The notes under the pieces were generated by a model that searched no databases, was not told where the DNA came from, and saw only the letters and a program-made list of their open reading frames with translations. From positions 36,218,201 to 36,282,200 of the forward strand of contig OX463810.1 of assembly GCA_949825045.1 (NCBI GenBank): a DNA stretch of 64,000 bases, in the 5' to 3' direction. The DNA comes from Argyresthia goedartella (Eukaryota; Arthropoda; Insecta; Lepidoptera; Argyresthiidae). This document shows, piece by piece, positions 1-10,385 of the stretch. The number at the start of each line of letters is the position of its first letter. Position 1 is the stretch's first letter. The translations under genes were made by a program, and so were the position numbers.

Positions 1-167
1 GATCGAAGCAGGGTTGCGAGTAATTGATTACTTTTGGTAATCGATTACAGTTTAATTACTAATTACTCAAGTAAATGAATAATAAATAATCATTTCAATT
101 AATGATTACTTGAGTAATTAGTAATTGAAGTATTTTAATTACAAATTTTTGCCACTCTGGATCGAAG
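1..167. mobile_element. Short hAT-type MITE with 8-bp target duplication
   Basis: The octamer GATCGAAG occurs at 1-8 and again at 160-167. The 151 bp between them begins CAGGGTTGC and ends with the complement of CAGAGTGGC, so the ends match at 7 of 9 positions and start with CAG. An 8-bp duplication with CAG-type ends is the hallmark of hAT transposons. The interior is very AT-rich and contains a nearly perfect palindrome (53-74 against 106-127, 21 of 22). It is too short to code, so it is a non-autonomous element. The left duplication starts at the first base of the window. Confidence 0.7.
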
Positions 168-174
168 TCTGGAT

Positions 175-300
175 TTGTACCCGATCTGGCAATAGGCTCG
201 CCCCTTATTATATGAGACCTAACATATTAGGTGTAGTAATACACCTCTGCCACCCCTTCGGGGAATAAAGGCGTGATGATATGAATGTTATGTGTGTTGT
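175..300 (+). repeat. Fragment of a lepidopteran SINE tail
   Basis: This stretch carries the motif 'CTCTGCCACCCCTTCGGGG' followed by 'AAAGGCGTGATG'. The same order of motifs recurs at about 33905-34020 and 41110-41250, where it is the 3' part of a tRNA-headed SINE. Only the tail is present here. Confidence 0.45.
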
Positions 301-302
301 TT

Positions 303-1778
303 TAGGTATCCAGCGTAAATGACTCAGCATTATTGGCTAGCTACAAAGTCGCATATCGAGTTGCTAAAGCAGGAAAGCCGCACACAATTGCAGAAAATCT
401 GATTTTGCCAGCTGCTCTAGATATGGTCGAAATTATGATCAGCAAGCAGGAGGCAAACAAGTTAAAAAGCATACCGCTTTCTGATAATACTATTTCACGC
501 AGAATAAACGATATGGCCAATGATATTCGAGATCAAATAATCGAAAATTTAAAGAAGAGTCCACATTTTGTTTTGCAGTTCGACGAATCTACAGATGTTT
601 CCGATTGTGCTCAGTTTGTAGCATTTGTGCGCTTTGAAGCAGATGACAATATCACAGAAGAAATTTTATTTTGCAAACCACTTCCTGCAAATACTTCTGG
701 TCAGTGTTTGTACGATATGTTTTTAGAAAGCACTTGTGACTACGACATTGATTGGACAAAATGTATCGCTATTTGCAGCGATGGAGCGAAAGCCATGACT
801 GGTAATAAAAGCGGACTTGTTGCGAGATTAAAATCAATAATGCCAAATGCATCATGGACACACTGTTTTCTTCATCGTCAAGCTCTAGCAGCTAAAGTTT
901 TACCGTCTGATTTAAATGACGTGCTTACGGAGGTAATAAAAATTGTGAATTATATCAAAGGTAAAGCCTTACAAACCCGGCTCTTCAGAATTATTTGTGA
1001 AGACATGGGTTCGCTTCATCACAATCTCCTTTATCACACAGAGGTCAGGTGGCTTTCCAAAGGAAAGGTATTGACAAGAGTTCTAGAACTAAAAGCTGAA
1101 CTATTAATGTTCTTACAAGATTCTAAATCTGAATATGCTAATCATTTATCTGACCCTGTTTGGCACGTGAAGTTAGCATTTCTGGCAGATCTTTTTAGCC
1201 ATCTTAACAACTTGAACAAAAGCCTACAAGGGAGAGAAGAAAACATCTTAACAGCTAAAGATAAAGTGAAAGCATTTCATATAAAACTTCGTTTGTGGTC
1301 ATCTTCTCTGCAAAACAATATATTTGAGTCTTTTCCGTGTGTTCAGAAGACCGTTGAAGATAATGCAACAACACAATTACTTGTAGTAAAGGCTCTCATT
1401 CCTTCTATGATACAGAGCTTACATAATTTGCAAGAGAAATTATTAACATACTTTCCAGACTTGCACTCTGAAGCTGACTCTGGGCGTACGTGGATTTTGG
1501 TCCCTTTCTTGGATAAGTCAATAGAATTAGCAGATCTCGCTACAAATCTGAAGGAAAACCTTGTAGATTTAGCTTCTGACGGCGTGCTGAAAATGGAATA
1601 TCATTCGCAAAGTATTGACGTGTTTTAGATGAAAAGAAAACTAGAATATCCAGAGCTGGCAAGGGAAGCTCTAAAATCATTAGTGCCATTTGCCACCTCA
1701 TACTTGTGCGAACTAACATTCTCCTCAATGGTGGACATTAAAACTAAGAAGAGAAACAGACTATTCCTAGAAAAATAG
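303..1778 (+). pseudogene. hAT transposase, ZBED5/SCAND3-like, broken
   Basis: An open frame runs from about 306 to a TAG at 1626-1628 and continues in the same frame to 1778. It encodes the RNase H-like core of a hAT transposase of the ZBED-type group. Visible signatures, counted from a TTG at 333, are DESTD (residues 84-88), CSDGAKAMTG (D150), the HCFLHR block (177-182) and VRWLSKGKVL. After the TAG the same frame resumes with the hAT C-terminal dimerisation region ([17 protein letters not shown], then KTKKRNRL). The N-terminal BED zinc finger expected in full-length relatives is absent, and no convincing ATG opens the frame. It is therefore 5'-incomplete and interrupted by one nonsense codon; the ORF is otherwise well preserved, which suggests moderate age. 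It is unlikely to make active transposase. Confidence 0.85.
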
Positions 1779-1854
1779 CACCACGCTTTGAATATTTTTT
1801 GAAAAATAAACAAGCACATCCTTCTCACTAATATTGTACTTTTATTGTAGTATA

Positions 1855-1948
1855 GAACCTTGTCATTTCTCTTTTGCCGCTTCGCGACCCCCTTAGGAAG
1901 GCTTCACGACCCCCCTAGGGGTCGCGACCCACAGATTGAAAAACACTG
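1855..1948 (+). repeat. Right terminal region and TIR of the hAT element
   Basis: The sequence is rich in GCGACCCC motifs and ends at 1948 with the complement of CAGTGTTTTTCAATCTGTGG. Such a terminus, running into GGGTCGCGACCC, is characteristic of ZBED-type hAT elements. No matching left terminus was found upstream of the transposase, so the left end is missing or lies beyond the SINE fragment. Confidence 0.65.
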
Positions 1949-1954
1949 AATTAG

Positions 1955-3631
1955 AGAATGCCACCATGTGGTACAATCCAAATAACACACAAAAGGTTAT
2001 TATAGAAAAAACTATTTTTCTAGTAGTGGCCCCTCCGATAGGAACCACACTTCCTTTGAGGTCAGCAAAATCAGCTTAATACCCCTTAAATAGCCCGACC
2101 CTGCTGTGTAAACCGAAATAATGAACCCGACGTTCTATCGCAAGTGATACAATCTAGGCTTCGCAGAATGACTGTTCAATCCTTTAACAGTAGTTTCCGA
2201 CTACAATTTATAACAACTGTTAACTAAATTGGCACTTATACTTTCACTTACCGAAAATGAACTTTAATCGTGGTATACCGACCACAGACTCATTGCCGAC
2301 TTGAGCCAATCTGGGATATTCTTTTCTCCCAACTACAATGTGACAAAGGCAACCCTACCGTGAATCGATGATTTCCCACTAGGAAACCGCGCTTCTGCTA
2401 CCAAAATGATTAATTTCCCACGCCTACCGAACGGCGTGAGAATCTTGAGGGGTTGTGCCTTTGCCACGTGAGAGAAAAGAAGTGATGAAATTGGTTACTG
2501 ACCTTGTCTCCGTAGGCAGGAAATCGAAAGCTCGATTCGAGACGGGAATACGGGAAAAGGGCACAGTTTGGGATAGGATATGGAGTGAATCGAAACCTAT
2601 CGTTGCTGCCGACGCTGTCGCCGGCGTGCTGCCTGCCGTGACCGTGGAGTCGCCGCTACCGATGCGACGATGTCCAATCAACCGGGATCACTTGGCCGCT
2701 GACGCGAATCTAATTACCATCAATAGCCCGACGCTATGAGGTAGATTTACACTCTGACCAGGCCCGATGCCTGTACGATAATTGGTACACCGAAATACCA
2801 TCACGGGGCCCGAGCCGCCATGTTTGTTCTCACCGACGAAAAAGACCAAGAGAATAATTAACCTCCAATTTTACATCTCGTTTCCGATACGAGTGACAGC
2901 TGCTAGTGCCGTTTTCGCTAGTGATGTCTCGATTACTCGCGATCGATTCGCGCAACAAAAAACCGGTGCGTTTCCGACGCATAAATATTAAACACTGTTA
3001 AATTAATGTTGTTAACCTCTCGTTAAAATATGGCCACACCTCCCTGTTACATGCTGGTAAGTAGTGAATAATTGTAACATTTCATAAGCATTAACTAAGA
3101 ATAATTTGGAGCGGTAGGGAAATTACTGTTTCGCTGCGCGCGTGTCCGTAGTGAAGGGGCACGTGGGCAGTCTACATATTTCCCTATTTCCCCTTTTGCC
3201 CATTCTTTCTCATTCATCACGCGGCTGCAGCAATTTGCCTGTCGGCGCGCGAAAAATACCACGGGTCAAGTGGGAATCTTATGGCGAATGGCGGGGTTCC
3301 GCGAAGGTTATACGCATATCATCACGCCTCATACAGGAAGGCTAGAACGCAGTAAGGATGATAACGTGGTAGATAAATAAGCGCAAAGTAAATCAAAAGT
3401 AAGAATATTAACGACAAAAATGGGCTTCAACGTATTAATCTTAATTTTTGTCAGTCTTTCCTATATAAACAAATGCGATGTTATTAAAAAGCAAATTTGT
3501 TTTGAGCATTTAAAAATAATATTGTATGAATAAGAGCGATATTTGACTTCAAAAAATGATGACGTCAGTTTTGTCACAGTTTTGTCACCGTTGCCCTCCG
3601 CGAAATTCGATAATGAAAATAATTTAGTAAT
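1955..3631. other. No gene recognised
   Basis: Only short open frames occur, the longest about 94 codons at 2455-2739. It overlaps an open frame on the other strand, resembles nothing I know and has no good start context. No repeat boundary or RNA gene was seen. CpG-containing, moderately GC-rich stretches occur at 2580-2720 and 3120-3300. Confidence 0.5.
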
Positions 3632-3677
3632 CTTATTTTACATACCCTAATATTATTATTAGGGTACGTAAAATAAG
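3632..3677. repeat. Short hairpin, 20-bp arms
   Basis: Arms 3632-3651 and 3658-3677 are inverted complements with a single mismatch, separated by a 6-base AT loop. The flanks are AT-rich. It may be the core of a tiny fold-back element. Confidence 0.6.
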
Positions 3678-4094
3678 AGAAAGCAAAATATTTCTTCCTT
3701 ACTATACCAAATCTACTACGGGTATGCTCATAAAACCTATATACGATTACCTATTAGGTGAGGCAAACAATAGAGGTTCTCACCAAGAGCGTTCGGCAAT
3801 TAACTTTTAACGAAGGGATCCCTAAAAAGAGGCATAATAGTGTTAGAGTGAGTGTGTGGGTGCACTTAACAGGTATTACGTATGCGGTACGTATGTAGTG
3901 GTGTTGCGGTTGCGGCCAGGGCGGAAATCAGGAAACCGTTTCCGGAATAAAATCACGTGGTCGTTTTATTTAATGTTGCAAAGCCAAGACGCAGTGAGAG
4001 AACGAGGTGATTCCAGCCAGGCTTGTTTAAAAATCTGACTGCTTGGTGGTAATTTCATAAAATAAATAGCAGTCAGTCGTTAGACGACGTTAGA
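3678..4094. other. No gene recognised
   Basis: AT-rich sequence up to about 3830, then a mixed segment with a 60-codon open frame (3856-4038) that resembles nothing known to me. Confidence 0.45.
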
Positions 4095-4240
4095 TAACCT
4101 ACCAGATGGTGAAGGATTTAGTGAGGATACCAGGAAAGCTATGGTCTCAGGTGACACAGGACCGAGTTCAATGGCGTGGACTTGAGGAGGCCTAATTCAA
4201 TAGTGGCTTCCGACATGATGAAATAGCATCAAACATGTTA
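4095..4240 (+). pseudogene. Relic of a LINE C-terminus (RTE-like)
   Basis: One frame reads LWSQVTQDRVQWRGLEEA, a stop, then a short continuation with FNSGFRHDE. The pattern 'QDR..WR.LEEA' resembles the C-terminal end of RTE-type reverse transcriptases, compare the copies at 29811 and 55668. It is very short and interrupted, so the assignment is tentative. Confidence 0.35.
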
Positions 4241-4312
4241 TCCATGTTTACATTAGACAGTTTCTAGAATTGCAGGGGCTCGGCGCACTTTGAGTGTTCA
4301 TCGAACTGAGTT

Positions 4313-5345
4313 GTCAGGTGCGCATCCAGACTTTCCCGTGCTAGTCACAGCAAAAAATTTGCGCGGTTGCGCATCCGAACTTTCCCGAGCTAGTAACAGT
4401 GAGAATTAGCATTGTCGGCTGGACATCCGAACTTTACCGAGCTAGAGACAGCGTCACTTTGCGTTGTCGGCTGCGCATCCGGACATTCCCGAGCTAGTGA
4501 CGGTGACAACTTTGCGTTGTCGAATGCGCATCCGGACTTTCCCGAGCTAGAGACAGAGACACCTTGCGTTGTTGGGTGCGCATCCGGACTTTCCCGAGCT
4601 AGTGACGATGACAACTTTGAGCTGTAGGCTGCGCATCCGGACTTTCGCGAGCTAGTGACGGTGCCAACTTTGAGCTGTAGGCTGCGCATCCGGAGTTTTC
4701 GGAGCTAGTGACGGTGACAACTTTGCGTTGTCGGCTGCGCATCCGGACTTTCCCGAGCTAGTGACGATGACAACTTTGAGCTGTAGGCCGCGCATCCGGA
4801 CTTCCCCGAGCTAGTGAAGGTGACCACTTTGAGCTGTAGGCTGCGCATCCGGACTTTCCCGAGCTAGTGACAGTGACAACTTTGAGATGTAGGCTGTGCA
4901 TCCGGACTTTCCCGAGCTAGTGACGGCGACAACTTTGCGTTGTCGGCTGCACATCCGGACTTTCCCTAGCTAGTGACGGTGACAAGTTTGCGTTGTCGGC
5001 TGCGCATCCGGACTTTCCCGAGCTAGTGACGGCGACAACTTTGCGTTGTCGGCTGCGCATCCGGACATTCCCGAGCTAGGGACAGTGACAACTTTGAGCT
5101 GTCGGCTGCGCATCCGGACTCTCCCGAGCTAGTGACGGTGACAAGTTTGCGTTGTCGGCTGCGCATCCGGACTTTCCCGAGCTAGTGACGGTGACAAGTT
5201 TGCATTGTCGGCTGCGCATCCGGACTTTCCTGAGCTAGTGACGGTGACAAGTTTGCGTTGTCGGCTGCGCATCCGGACTTTCCCGAGCTAGTGACGGTGA
5301 CAAGTTTGCGTTATCGAATACGCATCCGGATTTCTCGAGATAGAG
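4313..5345. repeat. Minisatellite, 53-bp unit, about 19 copies
   Basis: A unit of 53 bp, measured from successive GCGCATCCGG motifs at 4737 and 4790, repeats head-to-tail. Every unit contains GCATCCGGACTTTCCCGAGC followed by a GTGACGGTGACAA-like segment. Two sub-types alternate irregularly: one with GCGTTGTCGG, the other with GAGCTGTAGG. The outer copies are more diverged than the central ones, as expected for a tandem array homogenised in its middle. Because 53 is not a multiple of three, the open frames across it are incidental. Possible degenerate half-units flank it at 4270-4312 and 5346-5400. Confidence 0.9.
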
Positions 5346-5400
5346 ACAATGACGCTTTGATTGTCCGGCAAACTGAGTTGACGGCCGCGCTACCAGACTT

Positions 5401-5884
5401 TTCCATTATTAGGATTTCATCTTATGTGATGCGAGGCCTACATGTGATTTATTACTCAGAATACATATATACAACGGTGCAGGTTAGCCATTTATAAATC
5501 CGATATTTGTGTCCAATTCTGGAGGGGGGGAGACTAACTTACCAACGCGCTCTTGTAGTTATAGGTTCCATTTTCAAAGTCGGCTTAAATTACTTTGGTT
5601 AGTTATTTGTAAAGCCTCTAGAATCGCCGTCATTCAGATTTCTCACGAAGTAATTTCATTATTTGACACATCAATTCCGGACACAATAGAACAGGCAACG
5701 CAAACGGACTTTCATCATGAGCCAGCAAATAACTCATTCAGTAACTCGAGTCAATAAGTGGTGTTTCCGCTTCCGGCGTGATACCTTCCATTATAACGAC
5801 CACCAATCCTAGAATAATTAGGACTGGACGCAAATAATGAAATGTCTGTTATTTGTTGCGGAGGACGGGGTATCGCGCCTACAA
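5401..5884. other. No gene recognised
   Basis: Low-complexity to mixed sequence with short open frames only (for example 5509-5757). Nothing recognisable. Confidence 0.45.
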
Positions 5885-5990
5885 AGATGAGTGCTTGTAT
5901 GTGTGTGACATCTCTTTTTCTGGTCCCCACGATACAGGGTTTCCTAGTATGGGGGCAGAAACACTGTATATGCCTGTATGCTATAAACAC
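5885..5990 (+). repeat. Tail fragment of tRNA-derived SINE family 1
   Basis: Contains 'CGATACAGGGTTTCCTAGTA' and 'GGGGGCAGAA', matching the conserved tail of the SINE copies at 17840, 18341 and 51163. The tRNA-like head is absent. Confidence 0.6.
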
Positions 5991-6201
5991 AACTACGAAT
6001 GAAAACTACTATGATTCTCGTCGTAACATTACAAAACTGAGCAGCACAATACTTTTATGCCGCCCGCAAAGGAAAGGTGGCTTAAAAAAGACCTAATATG
6101 GCGTCTCCATTGACACAGACCACGTTGCTACCACTCCACAAACACGGTTTTTGGCTATTTAGAGAGATTTGCAGCACACTTTTGATAGCCGCTAAATTAA
6201 G

Positions 6202-6631
6202 TTAAGACGATACCTCGTCCGTGCAAACGTCCCCGTTACTCCAGGCGGAAAGACCCGCAGTGTGAGAAGGACGGAATCGGGAAAAATAAAAAACGTTGCG
6301 CTAAACCACAGAAAAATTGTTTAAAAATAAACTACGCTATTTTGTTTAAAAGTTTTTAAGGAGATTTTGCGAAAACATAATATCCACAATTTGAATACAG
6401 TTCCACAGTGAAATTAGTTAGGATTTCAGAATTACAGGAAAAAATAAAACAATTTAGAGGTGTTTTCGTAATTAAATTCTATCGAGAAAATTTCATCCAA
6501 TCGCGTTTTCCTTTAATGAAAATCTTAATCAAATACTAAATAAACGTTAACCCAAAAATCAAATCTGTAGATGACTTCATGATGGAGTAATGGATTTGAA
6601 AAAAAAAACATTTTTTTTCGTATCACCTTAA
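6202..6631 (+). mobile_element. TTAA-flanked MITE, family A, copy 1
   Basis: A 422-bp non-coding segment lies between TTAA at 6202-6205 and TTAA at 6628-6631. With the TTAA included, the ends are TTAAGACGATAC and, inverted, TTAAGGTGATAC, 10 of 12 matching. The same segment occurs at 51600-51986, and about its right two thirds occur inverted at 16221-16520. TTAA duplication with short TIRs is the insertion signature of the piggyBac superfamily; the superfamily assignment is inferred from this alone. Confidence 0.65.
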
Positions 6632-6639
6632 AACACGGT

Positions 6640-8868
6640 CAAGTTACGTAGTCAAGCACAGCAAGGTTATTACCTGTCAGCCAGGTTTCCACTTAACATC
6701 GTTGTATCATATTTAAACTGTATTTATCGACTGTAAAAATTCTGGTGCAAGGTAGCCTTACTACTGCATATGAGCGAAGCAGGATTTGCACAAATGAATT
6801 ACGCGAACATTTACATTGCGCGATGGAAAATGGACTGTGAACTAACCGAGTTGTTAATGGGTTGCGTGAAAAGTGATAATGTGTGTTAGTTTTCAGCTTG
6901 TTTTCGTTTAAGATTTTATGTTCATTATCCTGGGTGTCCTATACTAAAATTCTGTTGGCCAAAAATTTATTGTACGGGTTTTTTGTTCAACATTTATAAC
7001 AGAGTGAAGGAAATTTCCTGTAATCATTAATCGCTGTGATCGGGGTCCTAAAGCCGTACATCACGGCACTAATAAAATATGCTCCTCACATTTTCACTGA
7101 AAGCCTTTACAAAAAGTATAGCAACACCCGAACGTGATCAGATGCCACTCGCCTTTTACGTAGGGTTACAGAGGCATAGTATTGCGCCCACGTGCATACA
7201 GTAGTCCTTCGTTTTACGTGATAGGATATCAGCTCATTGCCGCTGGAAATAAGGTCGTGAAACCGTTTCGTTTTTCTTTTGCCAGCCCGGTTTTAGCTCT
7301 AGCTCGTAAGCAGAACTAACGCGTAATCTGCCGCTCTGGCCAGTCCGGCTTGGAGGGCGCGCACTGATATCACTTGAAATAATAAATTTCAAGCCACGCC
7401 CGCCACTTTTCTTTGTTCGTGTTGGATTTATTGCTCAGTGGGGGAAGTACTTCCTTTGTGACTTTGCCTCTCCGCAACCCGCGATCACTTATGGGCTCTG
7501 CAGCCTTATGGCGTAACTCTCTGAAGTTCATAGCGTGTGTCTATGGTTCATCTCATGCTCATACAATTTCATCGATTGCGGGGTATCACCGAAGGCTTCT
7601 AGGCTTCCTTCAATGAGCTTGGGTTTGGCCTCCATTATGATGCTACTTGCGTGATACCAATTTGACAGATGAAGCTGGTGCAAGGTGTCAAACGTAAAAG
7701 TCTATATGAAGTTCATAGCTCAGACGACTTACGCCATAAGGCTGCTGATCTTTGCGCTACATCCTAGCCACCAATGAGTGCGTATTTGACATGCGGGACT
7801 CGGAGGTTCATACTGACTAGGTATCCCACATCAATCCCACGTGCGTGATGAAACCCGCAAGATACTGAAAGAAGCTTATCATACTTCATTTACGTAGGTA
7901 TGCCATCTCCGCCACACAAGCCCCGGCCATCGGCCGACGACGGTGTCGCTTTCAACCCTCTACACTTTGACTAACTTCCGCTTCTCGTTGTTGCTACGAA
8001 ACGACCCGGTTGATACTATCCTTCCGCTTCTTGACTTTCTGTATTTTATTATCTGGTTCTGTCAATACATGTCACTAACCCCCAGATCCTGTAAGAGTGG
8101 TAAAATGTATCAGGCGGTAAATCGAAGATGATTTCAAAATAGCCGCACGTGATTGCCTGAAATTAGGTTGACAAGAGTTTGACAAGCTGTCAGAGATAAT
8201 TTTCCTTTCGGAAACTGGGCGTATTTACTTCAGGTTCCAAAAGAACAAAAGAACACCAACACAGTTTACAGTTTTACATATACTTGTGGGAGTTTCGCAG
8301 ACTTTTGCAAACATTGTAAGAGTATATTCATCAGCATAGCTCTTATAATCAGGTTGCCTCTCAATGTTATCCTTAAGAAAAAAATAACTAACTCATGGCT
8401 TACTATTCCTACAGCTAGTTTGCTCTCGTAGCATTCGTTTAAGACTCAGACGATCTCCGTTGTTGTCTCACAGCCAGGGCTTACTCAGCTGACCCCGGTT
8501 GAAGCTGCGGTAGCTCATTAGCTAAACAAACAGGCTAAACGAATTCGCTGGCAAACTTATAAAAATGCATTACAACCAACGACCAAGTTTGGGCAACAGA
8601 TTAAACTATCAGTAACGAAGTGCAGGTGCTTTTTAATTAACTTTTTTTAACGTTCTCTCTTTTCGTCGGGCTGCAGGATTCAGCTTCAGATCAGATAAAC
8701 CAACTTAAATTTTTAATTAATACGAGAGAAAGCGTTTCCCTCAGTCCTATTAATTTGTTTTGAGAGCATTCCCCATAATTTGATCATCCATTTTGGAGGA
8801 CCTAAGAAACTCGAGGGGCGATGAGTTTGACATTCTTCAGCGCCAGAATTTGAACCAATGGATATGTT
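6640..8868. other. No gene recognised; one 17-bp inverted repeat
   Basis: No credible coding region. A perfect 17-bp inverted repeat (7500-7516 and 7729-7745, GCAGCCTTATGGCGTAA) brackets 212 bp, and the motif GAAGTTCATAGC occurs directly next to each arm, so this may be a degraded hairpin element. The remainder is AT-rich with nothing identifiable. Confidence 0.45.
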
Positions 8869-9198
8869 GCAGGCAATTTGTATGATTCAGCATTTTACAA
8901 ACGGCGTAGTCCGTTTACAAACGCGCGCTGCTATATAATATGCCGAAGGCAAATTGACACTCCTTTATGTTTTTTGTATGTTTTGTTGTTCTTACATGTT
9001 CAACCTAACACGAAGGATAAACGAGGCTTCGCTTCGCTCACCCTCTTTACCCTTCACCTAAGCTACCGCAGCGTTTTACCCTGAGAATTTGCTATTTTAA
9101 TTTCAATTTGCAATTTGCCTTCGGCATATTATATAGCAGCGCGCGTTTGTAAACGGACGACGCCGTTTGTAAAATGCGGAATCATACAATTTGCCTGC
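8869..9198. mobile_element. MITE with about 85-bp terminal inverted repeats
   Basis: The left arm (8869-8957) and right arm (about 9105-9198) are inverted copies of each other with few differences. Both include CGCGCGCTGCTATATAATAT and AATATGCCGAAGGCAAATTG in the appropriate orientation. The ends read GCAGGCAA and TTGCCTGC. The central part (about 8965-9085) matches the centre of the differently ended element at 57921-58443, and a piece recurs at 32695-32730. It is non-coding. Confidence 0.8.
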
Positions 9199-10320
9199 CA
9201 CAGATACACGTTGACGGCAAGGTGAATTTTAATTAGCTGATCAAATAACCTATGGAAAATATAGCTGCAAATAAAAAAAAACATCTGTTCATCAGTTCGT
9301 TGGCCCAATCAGCTGATTTCAAGTTATATTTAATACGGGAAAAGGCACAAAACATGATGCAGGCTCACGTTCATTACATCCGTAGCTTACTTTTACGACA
9401 TGATGCAGACTCCTGGAGACCTACATTAGATTGGTATAGCTAACTTTTAGGACATTTGCGAGATGTAACTCATTTTGCTAAAGTGTCCTTCTAATAAGAG
9501 ATCCTAGACCCATTTCAAACAAACGATACACGATTTTTCCCATACAGGGAGGCAGAGGCACAGCTTGAAAGGGTACTAGCCTGTCGCCATCACTATTGAG
9601 AGTGACTATTCCAAATGGACATAAAAACGGTTAGAAACTATTCTCCAACTTGTACATGAGAAGATCATAATTCAGAGACTCAATCGGGAGTTCCTACTAT
9701 CGGGTGGCTGAGGAATAATCGGTTCGTGGGGCGTATTATTACTTCCTGCATCTACCGGTAACGGCGCTATTCAATAACGACGTTAGCGGCCATTACCGCC
9801 GATCGGCAAGCATATGAGTTAAGTGAGGACCCGGTAAAGCCGGCTGACTGGTTAATTCGCTGTATAGACTCACATTGCAGGCTAATAGCTGTACTCAATG
9901 CGAATGAACATCATGTGGAGTTGGGAATCGAAATGATAAGCTATGGAGAAGTGAGAAAGACCACTTCCTATTCTTAATTACTTTTCCGATCCGTTTATCA
10001 AAAACAAACATGGAACGCCCACAGTGAGCCACTAATTCATTACTCCGCTTTCCGTGACAGGGTTAGCCCATCGCCGCAGCTAGTAGTGTTAAGCTTCCTC
10101 GCGATGTTTTCAATACGAATATCGAATAGTGCCGAATATTCGTTGCATGTAACGGCATTAAAGGCTAAGGTCGAGCCACCGCTATCAGTAGCTATGATCG
10201 TCTATTCTATATATATATATAGTTCGTGATCGAGTTCTGCAAAATCAATCAACGATCTACAGCTACACGAAGTGGCGCTGCCTAGCGACCTAACTTGGAA
10301 CCTGTTAAGTCTTGTTAAGT
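9199..10320. other. Non-coding region with SINE-tail fragments
   Basis: Reverse-strand pieces of the SINE tail lie at about 9538-9590 (GGAGGCAGAGGCACAGCTT) and 10035-10078 (CTCCGCTTTCCGTGACAGGG). A (TA)n run is at 10209-10221. No gene was recognised, although the right part may be the 5' UTR of the LINE that follows. Confidence 0.45.
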
Positions 10321-10385
10321 CTTGCCTAAGATATCTTCCATACGGAGGCGACCTCTGGTGTTGGATTTGGGTACCTTAGATTGCT

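Noticed and set aside
2455..2739. 94-codon gene
   Set aside because: Both strands are open over the same GC-rich stretch and there is no similarity or promoter evidence.
4313..5345. Repeat protein encoded by the 53-bp array
   Set aside because: The period is not a multiple of three and frames break repeatedly, so open frames such as 4390-4689 are by-products.
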